NCBI GenBank assembly: GCA_945863115.1
Contig: CAMAYZ010000003.1
Coordinates: 1-64,000, forward strand
Source: Bifidobacterium breve
Lineage (GTDB): Bacteria > Actinomycetota > Actinomycetes > Nanopelagicales > Nanopelagicaceae
Reading direction: 5' to 3'
DNA length: 64,000 bases
Of the stretch, positions 42,151-50,222 are shown one piece after another; within the stretch, counting starts at the first letter, position 1, and each line of letters starts with the position of its first letter. The position numbers and the translations under genes are program-made. The notes below the pieces were generated by a model, which had not been told where the DNA came from, searched no databases, and saw only the letters and a list, made by a program, of their open reading frames with translations.

Positions 42151-42840
42151 GTGAAAGGCGCAGATATTCGACAAAAAATCTGGCATTTCCTTCAACCATC
42201 TAAGACGATTCCACATACATCTTGGACCGCTAAAAACCTTTGGTCTGTAACACCCAAAATTTTTCTCTTCTTAATATTCGGGTTGTCACTCTTCGGTATT
42301 GGTGAAGCGCTTCTGATTCAATCTACGATTGGAAATTCACCATGGTCAGTATTTGCGCAAGGTCTAGCCCTCCAAACTCCACTCACAATTGGGCAGAGCA
42401 CAGCAATCACTAGCCTCGGAGTTTTAGCGCTATGGATTCCGCTACGACAGCGGCCCGGCTTCGGGACGCTTGCCAACATTGCAGTCATTAGTATTTTCAT
42501 TCAAATAGGTGTCGATCATATTCCACAGGTAACTTCAAATTTCCCATTGCAGTTGCTCTATGTGATTGTTGGAATAGGTTTGGTCGGCTTCGGAACAGCA
42601 ATCTATATAACGTGCGGCCTCGGACCTGGACCTCGCGACGGCTTAATGACCTCGCTGCATAAGCGAACTGGGATTCGAATTGCACGAGTTCGGTTAAGCA
42701 TCGAAATTTGTGTATTGATTGCCGGAAGCGCGTTAGGTGGGTCAGTCGGCTTAGGGACTGCAATGTTTGCCCTCATTATAGGTAACGCAATCGCTACAAA
42801 CTTAAATTTAGTGGCTAGATTTTCCAATCGACAGAGCTGA
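42151..42840 (+). CDS. YczE/YyaS-like integral membrane protein
   Basis: 229 aa from GTG 42151. Several transmembrane segments: IFLFLIFGLSLFGIGEALLIQS, TIGQSTAITSLGVLALWIP, LLYVIVGIGLVGFGTAIYITCGLGPGPRDGLMTSL, then GLGTAMFALIIGNAIATNL. The glycine-rich GLGPGPRDGLM motif is characteristic of YczE-type membrane proteins, which lie near transport or surfactin genes in Bacillus and have no firm function. Divergent from another membrane protein (DUF554). Its 3' end overlaps the convergent ung gene by 26 bp. Confidence 0.85.
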   Translation: MKGADIRQKIWHFLQPSKTIPHTSWTAKNLWSVTPKIFLFLIFGLSLFGIGEALLIQSTIGNSPWSVFAQGLALQTPLTIGQSTAITSLGVLALWIPLRQRPGFGTLANIAVISIFIQIGVDHIPQVTSNFPLQLLYVIVGIGLVGFGTAIYITCGLGPGPRDGLMTSLHKRTGIRIARVRLSIEICVLIAGSALGGSVGLGTAMFALIIGNAIATNLNLVARFSNRQS

Positions 42841-43444
42841 TTCCTAGTTCAGCTAAGCGGTTATTCGCAGCGCTAAAAGGTTTTGATCCAAAAAAACCGC
42901 GATAAGAAGATAACGGGCTCGGATGCACTCCAATTAAACAATTACCTTCCGGGATAAATCTTGCCAACGCTTCTGCGCTCTTTCCCCAGAGGATGAATAC
43001 AACTGGACGCTTTGCCAGGTAAGCGACAACTTCATTCGTAAATTTCTCCCAACCAACTTTTGAATGTCCCTGACTTAGATTCGGGATAGTTGTTAGCGAA
43101 GTGTTCAATAGCATTACTCCCCTAGATTGCCATTTCGATAAATCGCCATTTAACGGCGTGATTCCGAGATCACTCTCAAGTTCTTTAAGAATATTTCTCA
43201 ACGTAGGTGGAAGATTCGAAACATCCCGCGGAACGCTAAAAGCTAATCCCATAGCGTGTACCGGATTTGGGTAAGGATCTTGACCGATTATACAAATCTT
43301 AATCTCCGATATAGGTTGCGCAAAAGCAGCAAAGATACTCTCTCGTTTAGGAATAAAGGGTTCTTTTAAATCTAAGCTATCTAATATCTCTTTCGCTGCC
43401 GGTATTGCTGACTGCCATTCTTTGGGCAATAAATCGAAGAGCAT
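42815..43444 (-). CDS. ung: Uracil-DNA glycosylase, family 1
   Basis: 209 aa. Removes uracil from DNA to start base-excision repair. The catalytic water-activating motif GQDPYPNPVHAMGLAFSV and the leucine-loop motif HPSPLSSYRGFFGSKPF are both intact, with VFILWGKSAEALA between. Length is normal. Its ATG follows directly on the upstream ABC gene's stop (1-base overlap), indicating co-translation. Its last 26 bp overlap the end of the convergent YczE-like gene. Confidence 0.96.
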   Translation of the reverse strand: MLFDLLPKEWQSAIPAAKEILDSLDLKEPFIPKRESIFAAFAQPISEIKICIIGQDPYPNPVHAMGLAFSVPRDVSNLPPTLRNILKELESDLGITPLNGDLSKWQSRGVMLLNTSLTTIPNLSQGHSKVGWEKFTNEVVAYLAKRPVVFILWGKSAEALARFIPEGNCLIGVHPSPLSSYRGFFGSKPFSAANNRLAELGISSVDWKI

Positions 43445-44229
43445 TAGCTAATTGCGTTGGCGGAGAAACGGTTATTCAGCATAGTTACGCTAATTGGCAT
43501 GTCATAGGCAACACTTAAATTTTCTGACGTGATTACATTTGAAATTGGTCCGCTTCCAACAGTCTTTCCACTCTTGAGCAACAGAGCATGTGTGGAACCT
43601 GCAGGAATCTCTTCAATATGGTGAGTAATAATTAGCGTGACCGGCGCAAAAGGATCATTAGCCAGAAGGTCAAATCTATTTAGTAAGTCTTCTCGCCCGC
43701 CCAGATCTAACCCTGATGCTGGTTCATCTAAAAGAAGAATTTCAGGATCGGACATTAAAGATCTTGCTATCAGCACCCGCTTCTTCTCGCCTTCACTTAA
43801 GGTATTAAAATTACGCTGGCCTAACTCTCTAACTCCTAAGGTTGTTAATAATCCCTGTGCTCTTGATTCATCCCAGAGTTCGTAGCTCTCATTCCAACGC
43901 CCAAGCATTGCGTATGCAGCAGTTAGAACTATATCTATTACCTTTTCATCCTCAGGCAATAAATTCACAAGAGTTGATCCCATGAATCCGATTCTGGGTC
44001 TAACTTCGAATACATCTACCGACCCTAATTTGGAACCGAGAATTTCAACCGTTCCAGAAGTTGGATGAATTTGCGCGGAGCAGAGCGAAAATAACGTAGA
44101 TTTTCCAGCTCCATTAGGGCCCAAAATTACCCAACGTTCGTTCTCATTTACTTGCCAATCCAAAGGACCTAAAATTGTTTTGCCATCGCGGACCACAGAA
44201 ACACTTTGTAGATTAAGGACTGGAATCAC
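43444..44229 (-). CDS. ABC transporter ATP-binding protein
   Basis: 261 aa stand-alone ATPase from GTG 44229. Walker A GPNGAGKSTL, signature LSEGEKKRV, Walker B ILLLDEPASGLD, H-loop LIITHHIEEIP. No permease or binding protein lies next to it. The LxHHxEEI and DVFEVRPRIG segments resemble the ModF/YlmA-type iron or molybdate group in actinobacteria; the substrate, or whether it is a transporter at all, cannot be said. It is coupled to ung. Confidence 0.88.
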   Translation of the reverse strand: MIPVLNLQSVSVVRDGKTILGPLDWQVNENERWVILGPNGAGKSTLFSLCSAQIHPTSGTVEILGSKLGSVDVFEVRPRIGFMGSTLVNLLPEDEKVIDIVLTAAYAMLGRWNESYELWDESRAQGLLTTLGVRELGQRNFNTLSEGEKKRVLIARSLMSDPEILLLDEPASGLDLGGREDLLNRFDLLANDPFAPVTLIITHHIEEIPAGSTHALLLKSGKTVGSGPISNVITSENLSVAYDMPISVTMLNNRFSANAIS

Positions 44230-44236
44230 AGGCGTA

Positions 44237-44242
44237 AAGATA
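44237..44242 (-). promoter_or_regulatory. -10 box of the ABC ATPase-ung transcript
   Basis: TATCTT on the minus strand lies at -13 to -8 from the GTG at 44229, giving a leader of about one base or none. It faces the serB promoter in a 59-bp divergent gap. Confidence 0.4.
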
Positions 44243-44276
44243 CCCGTAAGCGACGCGGCTTAACGCTACAAACCGC

Positions 44277-44282
44277 TAATCT
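44277..44282 (+). promoter_or_regulatory. Leaderless -10 box of serB
   Basis: TAATCT lies exactly at -12 to -7 from the serB GTG (44289). No Shine-Dalgarno at usual spacing. Divergent from the ABC ATPase promoter. Confidence 0.5.
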
Positions 44283-44288
44283 AGGCAA

Positions 44289-45494
44289 GTGAGCCAAATC
44301 AATACTGAACATACTGGCCTAATTCTTATTTCTGGAGTGGATGCCCCAGGGGTAACACAGGCGCTATTCGCAGCGCTTGAGCCATTCTCAATTACAATTT
44401 TGGATATTGAGCAAGTTGTAATCCGAGGCAGATTGATACTTACGACTCTGATAGCCCTCGATCCAGCACACGCTTCGGCCATCGAAGCAGATCTAATTGA
44501 AACTACGAACAAACTCGACTTAGATCTTGCGATTGATTTTTCAGATCAAGTGAAGGGCGAACCTAAGAATTCAAATCTGCACATCGTTGTTCTTTCAGAA
44601 GACTTACGCCCGGCCAGTATCGGGGCCTTAGCGAGAAAGATCGCAGAGCAAGGCGGAAATATTGATCGTATTCATCGAACTGCTTCCTATCCATTAACGG
44701 CAATCGAATTCGAAGTTTCACTCGATCTCAATGATGAAAATCTTAAGGTTATTCAGCGCGAACTCGCGGAAATCGCTCAAAGTAATGGGATAGATATCGC
44801 TGTAGAACAGAGTGGCTTAGCACGCAGAGCAAAAAGAATAGTCCTCCTAGATATGGATTCCACACTAATACAACAAGAGGTAATCGATCTTCTTGCTGAT
44901 AAATGTGGAGTCGGCGATAAAGTATCGGCGATAACTGAATCTGCTATGCGCGGTGAACTGGATTTCGCAGCATCACTAAATGCTCGAGTTAAGTTGTTGG
45001 CAGGCGCTGATGTAGAGATCCTTCAATCGGTCAAAGCCGGCATTACTTTGACCCCGGGTGCAAGGACTTTGATCCGTACGCTGCACAAACTTGGTCATAA
45101 AGTTGGTGTGGTATCTGGCGGATTTCTCGACGTAATTGAGCCACTATTGCAAGAGCTAAAGATTGATTTTTATCGGGCAAATAAGTTGGAAATTACAGAT
45201 GGAAAATTAACTGGAAATCTTCTTGGTGCCATAATCGATAAGGGTGCGAAAGCAGATGCGCTACGCGAATTTGCTGCCGCTGAAAACGTTAGCTTGGCAC
45301 AAACTATTGCGATCGGCGATGGTGCAAATGATCTTGGAATGTTGGAAATCGCTGGTCTGGGAATTGCATTCAATGCAAAACCTGCGGTTAGAGCAGCGGC
45401 AAATAGTTCAATCAATTCCCCTTATTTAGATTCAGTCCTCTATCTCATGGGAATTACTCGTAGCGAAATTGAAGATGCTGAGCGAAATAACTAA
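44289..45494 (+). CDS. serB: Phosphoserine phosphatase with N-terminal ACT domains
   Basis: 401 aa from GTG 44289. An N-terminal regulatory half (~1-180) with two ACT-like repeats (HTGLILISGVDAPGVTQALFAALEPF and HIVVLSEDLRPASIGALARKIAEQGGNID) precedes a HAD phosphatase. HAD motifs: DMDSTLIQQEVIDLLAD, the Ser in VVSGGFLDVIEPL, Lys ~DKGAKADAL, and IGDGANDLGMLE. It catalyses the last step of serine synthesis, feeding glycine and one-carbon pools. The ACT pair is the form common in mycobacteria and suggests serine feedback. It converges on hisG with 3 bases between. Confidence 0.95.
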   Translation: MSQINTEHTGLILISGVDAPGVTQALFAALEPFSITILDIEQVVIRGRLILTTLIALDPAHASAIEADLIETTNKLDLDLAIDFSDQVKGEPKNSNLHIVVLSEDLRPASIGALARKIAEQGGNIDRIHRTASYPLTAIEFEVSLDLNDENLKVIQRELAEIAQSNGIDIAVEQSGLARRAKRIVLLDMDSTLIQQEVIDLLADKCGVGDKVSAITESAMRGELDFAASLNARVKLLAGADVEILQSVKAGITLTPGARTLIRTLHKLGHKVGVVSGGFLDVIEPLLQELKIDFYRANKLEITDGKLTGNLLGAIIDKGAKADALREFAAAENVSLAQTIAIGDGANDLGMLEIAGLGIAFNAKPAVRAAANSSINSPYLDSVLYLMGITRSEIEDAERNN

Positions 45495-45497
45495 GAG

Positions 45498-46346
45498 CTA
45501 AAGTCGGCAGGCATGAATATCGGTTACCAAGATTCCACGGGCGCCGACTTCCCAGAGTTCGTCCATAATTCGATTGATGTCAGATCTCTTGACCATTGCA
45601 CGAACTGCGTTCCAATCACTCTTTTGTAGTGGTGAAATTGTTGGAGACTCAATACCTGGGGTTAGAGCACACGCTCGATCTAAATCAACGCTCTTTACGT
45701 CGTAATCCACTAAAACATATTGTCTTGCAATAACGACTCCACTTAACCTGCGAATCAAAGTTTCAATAGCTGGTGAGATTGGAACTCCGTTTCGAGTAAT
45801 CAAAATTGCTTCACTCTCTAGAAGCGCTTCACCAAAAATCGTAAGGCCGGCAGCTCGCAACGTTCCTCCGGTGGAGACCACATCTGCAATAACATCGGCC
45901 ACACCTAGACGAATAGAACTTTCAACCGCGCCATCCAATCGGACGATTGAAGCTTTGATCTTCTTTCTTTCAAGGAAACTTTCGAGTAGTCCTGGATAAG
46001 CAGTAGCAATTCGTTTTCCTTGTAGATCTGAGATTTCCATTTTTGCACCCGATGTTGCAGCGAATCTAAATGTGCTTTTGCCAAAATCCAATCGCAAAGC
46101 TTCAGATGCCGCTGCGCCCGAATCAAGAAGGAGATCACGTCCAGTAATTCCCGCTTCTAACTCCCCGCTACCCACATAAACTGCGATATCTCTTGGTCGA
46201 AGATAATAAAACTCAACTGAATTATCTGGATCGATAAACACCAAATCACGTAGATCATTGCGCTGGCGATAACCGGCCTCTTTCAACATTAAGGCTGAAC
46301 TTTCCGACAGCGAACCCTTATTTGGAACCGCAATTTTTAAAGTCAA
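45498..46346 (-). CDS. hisG: ATP phosphoribosyltransferase, long form
   Basis: 282 aa. First step of histidine synthesis. The type I phosphoribosyltransferase core opens IAVPNKGSLSESSALMLKEAGY, with EAGITGRDLLLDSG and the PRPP loop DVIADVVSTGGTLRAAGL. The C-terminal ~75 residues form the ferredoxin-like regulatory domain that binds histidine (ESPTISPLQKSDWNAVRAMVKR). As a long-form enzyme it does not need HisZ. It follows hisE by 12 bases at the end of the long minus-strand block; the other his genes are not in the window. Confidence 0.96.
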   Translation of the reverse strand: MTLKIAVPNKGSLSESSALMLKEAGYRQRNDLRDLVFIDPDNSVEFYYLRPRDIAVYVGSGELEAGITGRDLLLDSGAAASEALRLDFGKSTFRFAATSGAKMEISDLQGKRIATAYPGLLESFLERKKIKASIVRLDGAVESSIRLGVADVIADVVSTGGTLRAAGLTIFGEALLESEAILITRNGVPISPAIETLIRRLSGVVIARQYVLVDYDVKSVDLDRACALTPGIESPTISPLQKSDWNAVRAMVKRSDINRIMDELWEVGARGILVTDIHACRL

Positions 46347-46358
46347 TTTTCTTCCTAA

Positions 46359-46628
46359 CTATAGGTTCTTGTAAATATCTTCTATTTTAATATTGCGCGC
46401 AATCATTAGAACCTGAAGATGGTAAAGCAACTGACTAATCTCAAGAGCTAACTCGCTATCACTCTGATATTCCGCGGCAATCCAGACTTCACCGGCTTCT
46501 TCAATAATCTTTTTTCCAATAGCATGGATACCGGACTCGAGTTCGCGAACTGTCTTTGAATCCTGTGGCTTAGTTATAGCTATCTCATTAAGCTCATTCC
46601 ACAACGAATCAAAATTCTTCATAGCCAA
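46359..46628 (-). CDS. hisE: Phosphoribosyl-ATP pyrophosphohydrolase
   Basis: 89 aa all-helical MazG-like hydrolase, second step of histidine synthesis. ETGIHA-type family features are present: [50 protein letters not shown], including the metal-binding EEAGE and SQLLYHLQ. Not fused to HisI. It lies between rpe and hisG, the arrangement seen in actinobacteria where hisE-hisG follow the riboflavin and rpe region. Confidence 0.95.
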   Translation of the reverse strand: MAMKNFDSLWNELNEIAITKPQDSKTVRELESGIHAIGKKIIEEAGEVWIAAEYQSDSELALEISQLLYHLQVLMIARNIKIEDIYKNL

Positions 46629-46647
46629 ATTTTAACCTAACTCTCCG

Positions 46648-47316
46648 CTATCTCGTCTGCGATTTAAGCGCTAGGGAACGTAATGAATCGACCATTCCCC
46701 CAGGGTCATCTGACCTGAAAACCGCACTACCTGCTACGAATGTGTCGGCTCCGGACTCTGCCGCTCGTGCAATTGTTTCGAGTGAAACTCCACCATCAAC
46801 TTGGAGCCAGATTTTGCCAAGATATTGAGAATCAATCTCTTTTCTAGCTTGTCTTACTTTCTCCATCATATCCACCATAAAACTCTGGCCACCAAAGCCT
46901 GGTTCTACGGTCATTATCAAAACCATATCGAGATGCTCCATCAATTCGGAAATATCATGAAAAGAAGTAGCTGGCTTCAAAGCTAAACCGACTCTTGCTC
47001 CTTCATCCTTTATTTTGAAAATAGTTTCTAGCGGTTTAGAACTCGCTTCGTAGTGAAAAGTTACGCTATCGGAACCGGCTCTTGCGTATAAATGAGCGCT
47101 CTCATCGGGATCTGCGATCATTAAATGGCTATCTACCGGAATAGGACATTCTTCAATTATTTTCTTGCTCTGTTCGAATGTAAAAGTGAAGTTGGGAACG
47201 AAGATATTGTCCATCACATCTAAATGAAGAAGATCAGATTGCTCAGATATACGAGATATCTCACTTAAGAGATTATCGCGATCAGCATTCAAGATACTCG
47301 GACAGATGCGAATCAA
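46648..47316 (-). CDS. rpe: Ribulose-phosphate 3-epimerase
   Basis: 222 aa TIM-barrel enzyme of the pentose phosphate pathway. Motifs: ICPSILNADRDNLLSEI, LHLDVMDNIFVPNFTF (Asp, metal), PVDSHLMIADPDE (His), VLIMTVEPGFGGQSFMVDMMEKV and LQVDGGVSLETI (Asp). The start is taken as TTG 47316, preceded by GGGGG at 6-nt spacing. It follows rsmB by 43 bp. No unusual features. Confidence 0.95.
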   Translation of the reverse strand: MIRICPSILNADRDNLLSEISRISEQSDLLHLDVMDNIFVPNFTFTFEQSKKIIEECPIPVDSHLMIADPDESAHLYARAGSDSVTFHYEASSKPLETIFKIKDEGARVGLALKPATSFHDISELMEHLDMVLIMTVEPGFGGQSFMVDMMEKVRQARKEIDSQYLGKIWLQVDGGVSLETIARAAESGADTFVAGSAVFRSDDPGGMVDSLRSLALKSQTR

Positions 47317-47359
47317 AATCTGCCCCCTTTGTTTTCCAACTTAGGTAATCCTATTTCAA

Positions 47360-48718
47360 TCACTCTGAAGGTTTTTGGAGCAACGCCATGAACATCGAGT
47401 CCGAACCATCCAAATGCGTCCAAAGCTGGAGCGAGCCATCCGGATTAACACCTGTATTACCTGCAGGTGAGAACTTCGAAATATCCAAAATCTCTAGTCC
47501 TTTATGGCGATATTTTGCATCTAGGATCTGACTCTTAGTCTCTGCCAAAAGCGGTGAACAAGTTGCGAAACCTATAATTCCGCCTGGATTTAGCATCTCG
47601 TAAGCTGAATCAATTAATTCGCGTTGCAATGGCAATAATTCCTTAAGATCATTTAAAGATCTACGCCATCTGGATTCCGGTCTCCGTCGCAATGCGCCTA
47701 ATCCAGAACACGGAGCATCGATCAAGATCCGATCAAATTTCTCGCCGAAACTCTCCCAATCTCTGCCGTCAAAGGAAACTATCTTGTCTTTAGGAACAAC
47801 TCGTGCAACTAAGTCTGCGCGATGGGCAGTTGGCTCGTTAGCCAGAAAAGAATCCTTTGAATCATTTGTCTGCAATAAATTATTCAGAAGCGCAGCTTTG
47901 CCGCCCGGGCCAGCACAGAGATCTAGCCATTTCAGGGGCCGCTCGCTCTTGGTTGCATAAAAAATCTCAGCAACAAGTTGTGAACCCATATCTTGTATAC
48001 CTGCACGTTTATCTTTTATCGCCGGATAATCATTTGGCAGTGTGTTTGATAAAACAGAGTATGTTCCTAGTGGTAATTTCTCGCCGCCAACTTCCAAAAT
48101 TTCAGAAACACTTGATTTACCGGGCCAAGCCACAATATGAGGAGCAACTGGAACATTATTTGTTCGCAGCAATGCCTCAACAGCTTCCCAATCTTTTAGT
48201 TGGTCGAAATATGCGTTGATAATCCAGGTTGGATGCGAATGCAGAATTGATAGTTTTTCAATCGCTGGAATATTTGGGTCTTTTGATAAATCGTCATACA
48301 TATCTAGGTCAGACGATATCGAACGTAGTAGGGCGTTTACATAACTCGCCTTCGACTCCCCTGCTACGGCTCTTGCCACTTCCACTGTCTCACCAACAGC
48401 CGCATGTATTGGAACTCGCATTTCGAAGATCTGATGAATGCCAAGTCTTAAGAGGTCAACAATTTTCTCATCCAGCTCGCTGATTGGCCGATCAGCTTTT
48501 TTCGAGATCGCGTAATCGTGCTTGCCTTGTAGGCGCAGTGTTCCGTAGGCAAGTTCGGTAACGAAGGAGCGATCTCGCAAATCTAGTTCGGAATCTGATA
48601 GCAATTCTGGCAATCGAAGATTTGCGTATGCGCCATTGCGATTAACTTGGCTAACTAAATCGTAGGCTAATAATCTTGCGCCACCTGGTTTAGGTTTAGC
48701 GAAGCCCTTACTATTCAA
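47360..48718 (-). CDS. rsmB: 16S rRNA m5C methyltransferase (RsmB/Sun)
   Basis: 452 aa. An N-terminal NusB-like domain (~1-150; ARLLAYDLVSQVNRNGAYANLRLPELL) precedes a Rossmann methyltransferase. The SAM motif is WLDLCAGPGGKAALLNNLL; the catalytic cysteines appear in LIDAPCSGLGALRRRPESRWRR and GFATCSPLLAETKSQ. It makes m5C967 in 16S rRNA in E. coli. It overlaps fmt by 8 bp. The fmt-rsmB-rpe order is as in mycobacteria (fmt-fmu-rpe). Confidence 0.95.
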   Translation of the reverse strand: MNSKGFAKPKPGGARLLAYDLVSQVNRNGAYANLRLPELLSDSELDLRDRSFVTELAYGTLRLQGKHDYAISKKADRPISELDEKIVDLLRLGIHQIFEMRVPIHAAVGETVEVARAVAGESKASYVNALLRSISSDLDMYDDLSKDPNIPAIEKLSILHSHPTWIINAYFDQLKDWEAVEALLRTNNVPVAPHIVAWPGKSSVSEILEVGGEKLPLGTYSVLSNTLPNDYPAIKDKRAGIQDMGSQLVAEIFYATKSERPLKWLDLCAGPGGKAALLNNLLQTNDSKDSFLANEPTAHRADLVARVVPKDKIVSFDGRDWESFGEKFDRILIDAPCSGLGALRRRPESRWRRSLNDLKELLPLQRELIDSAYEMLNPGGIIGFATCSPLLAETKSQILDAKYRHKGLEILDISKFSPAGNTGVNPDGSLQLWTHLDGSDSMFMALLQKPSE

Positions 48719-49628
48719 ATTTAGAACCTGAATCTAAACGTGCGCCACGAGAAAAGTCGGCGCCGCTCATTCGCTTTTTACCGGCTGGCGTTACCTCTTT
48801 TACTTCGAGGACACTGTCTGAGGTTCTAACTAGTAGTTGGTCCCCTACCAATTCGATATCGCCTGGGGCCTTTAGGTTATTTGCAACTAGAACTTCACTC
48901 AGCCCGTGAAGCGAGATTCGTTCGTCGTTAAACATGGTCCAGATTCCTGGGTTATCCGAAAGTGCTCGATCTTGGCGCAATACAGTTTCAATTGAGCTCT
49001 TCCAAATAATTCGTCCCATATCCTTTGAGATCTTTGGCGCCAAGGTCGCACCAGACAGAGGTTGTGGCGTGGCTCTGGTCTTCCCAATCTTTGAAACTAA
49101 ATCTAGAAGGTCAGGTATTGCTAATTCTGTAAGGCGATCCAACAAAATAGGAGTTGTATCATCCTCTGAAATGTTCACCTCTTTGGTGATGTAAACCGGG
49201 CCGGTATCCATTCCCTTATCTAATTTAAATATTGTGAAGCCAGTTTCAGTCTCGCCATTTAGGATCGCCCATTGAACGGGTGCCGCTCCTCGTAACTTAG
49301 GTAGTAGCGAAAAATGTAAATTAATCCAACCGAATCTAGGACCATGCAATAGCTCAACTGGAATTAACCTGCCGTATGCACAAGTAATAATTAACTGTGG
49401 TTGTGAGGCTAGGAGATGACGATTTAACTCAGAAGTGTCTGCAGGTTTAGAAACATCTAAGCCCTTAAGTTCTGCCCACTTAGCTAACTCATTAGCTTCA
49501 ATTTTCTTGCCACGTCCGGTGGGTTTATCTGGGTTGGTGATTATCGAACCTAACGTATGTTCACTCGCCAATATCGCTTCGATAATTGGAATCGAGATAA
49601 GTGACGAAGAAGCTATTGATAACTGCAT
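48711..49628 (-). CDS. fmt: Methionyl-tRNA formyltransferase
   Basis: 305 aa. Formylates initiator Met-tRNA using 10-formyl-tetrahydrofolate. The catalytic segment INLHFSLLPKLRGAAPVQWAILNGETETGFTIFKLDKGMDTGPVY contains the Asn/His/Asp set. The N-terminal NTNDKPTGRGKK-like loop reads TNPDKPTGRGKK. The C-terminal domain contains LLVRTSDSVLEVKEVTPAGKKRMSGADFSRG. The ATG is directly after the def stop, so the formylation and deformylation genes are coupled. Confidence 0.96.
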   Translation of the reverse strand: MQLSIASSSLISIPIIEAILASEHTLGSIITNPDKPTGRGKKIEANELAKWAELKGLDVSKPADTSELNRHLLASQPQLIITCAYGRLIPVELLHGPRFGWINLHFSLLPKLRGAAPVQWAILNGETETGFTIFKLDKGMDTGPVYITKEVNISEDDTTPILLDRLTELAIPDLLDLVSKIGKTRATPQPLSGATLAPKISKDMGRIIWKSSIETVLRQDRALSDNPGIWTMFNDERISLHGLSEVLVANNLKAPGDIELVGDQLLVRTSDSVLEVKEVTPAGKKRMSGADFSRGARLDSGSKFE

Positions 49629-50189
49629 CTATAGCGCCCGACCATTTGTTGAATGTGGACTAATTTTAAATTGAGGTGCACCTTGGCTAGATGCCAATTC
49701 GCCGAACCATTCGGAATTGCGGATATCGGCCATGGCTAACTTGCGATCCTCCAGCAGCAGGCGATCAATAAAAACGATTCCATTTAGATGATCTGTTTCG
49801 TGCTGTAAAACTCTCGCCAAAAGTTCAGTTCCTTCAATCGTTACAGGCTCTCCATGCATATTGAAACCCTTTGCGACCGCTCGAAATGCCCGCGGTGTTT
49901 CGTAAGTTAGGCCCGGGAAACTTAAGCAGCCCTCTTCGCCATCCTGTAGATCAGCAGAGAGATCAAGAGTTGGGTTGATTAAATGACCTTCGCTCTCCTC
50001 AATATTCCAGACGAATACTTGCAATGAGACTCCGATTTGTGGGGCGGCCAGTCCGGCGCCAGGAGCATCAAGCATTGTTTCCGTTAAATCTTTAACTAAA
50101 TTTCGCAATTCTTTGTCAAAAGTGGTGACCAAACTCGCTGGTGTTGTAAGGACGGGATCACCAAATAATCTAATTTCTTGAACTGACAC
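49629..50189 (-). CDS. def: Peptide deformylase
   Basis: 186 aa. Removes the N-formyl group from new proteins. All three motifs are present: GAGLAAPQIGV (motif 1), EEGCLSFPG (motif 2, Cys metal ligand) and LQHETDHLNGIVF (motif 3, HExxH). It opens QEIRLFGDPVLTTPA. The C-terminal tail extends ~20 residues beyond motif 3, as in other actinobacteria. It lies between priA and fmt. No anomalies. Confidence 0.96.
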   Translation of the reverse strand: MSVQEIRLFGDPVLTTPASLVTTFDKELRNLVKDLTETMLDAPGAGLAAPQIGVSLQVFVWNIEESEGHLINPTLDLSADLQDGEEGCLSFPGLTYETPRAFRAVAKGFNMHGEPVTIEGTELLARVLQHETDHLNGIVFIDRLLLEDRKLAMADIRNSEWFGELASSQGAPQFKISPHSTNGRAL

Positions 50190-50222
50190 CAGAGAATTCT
50201 ATTCCAATAACAACGCAATTGC

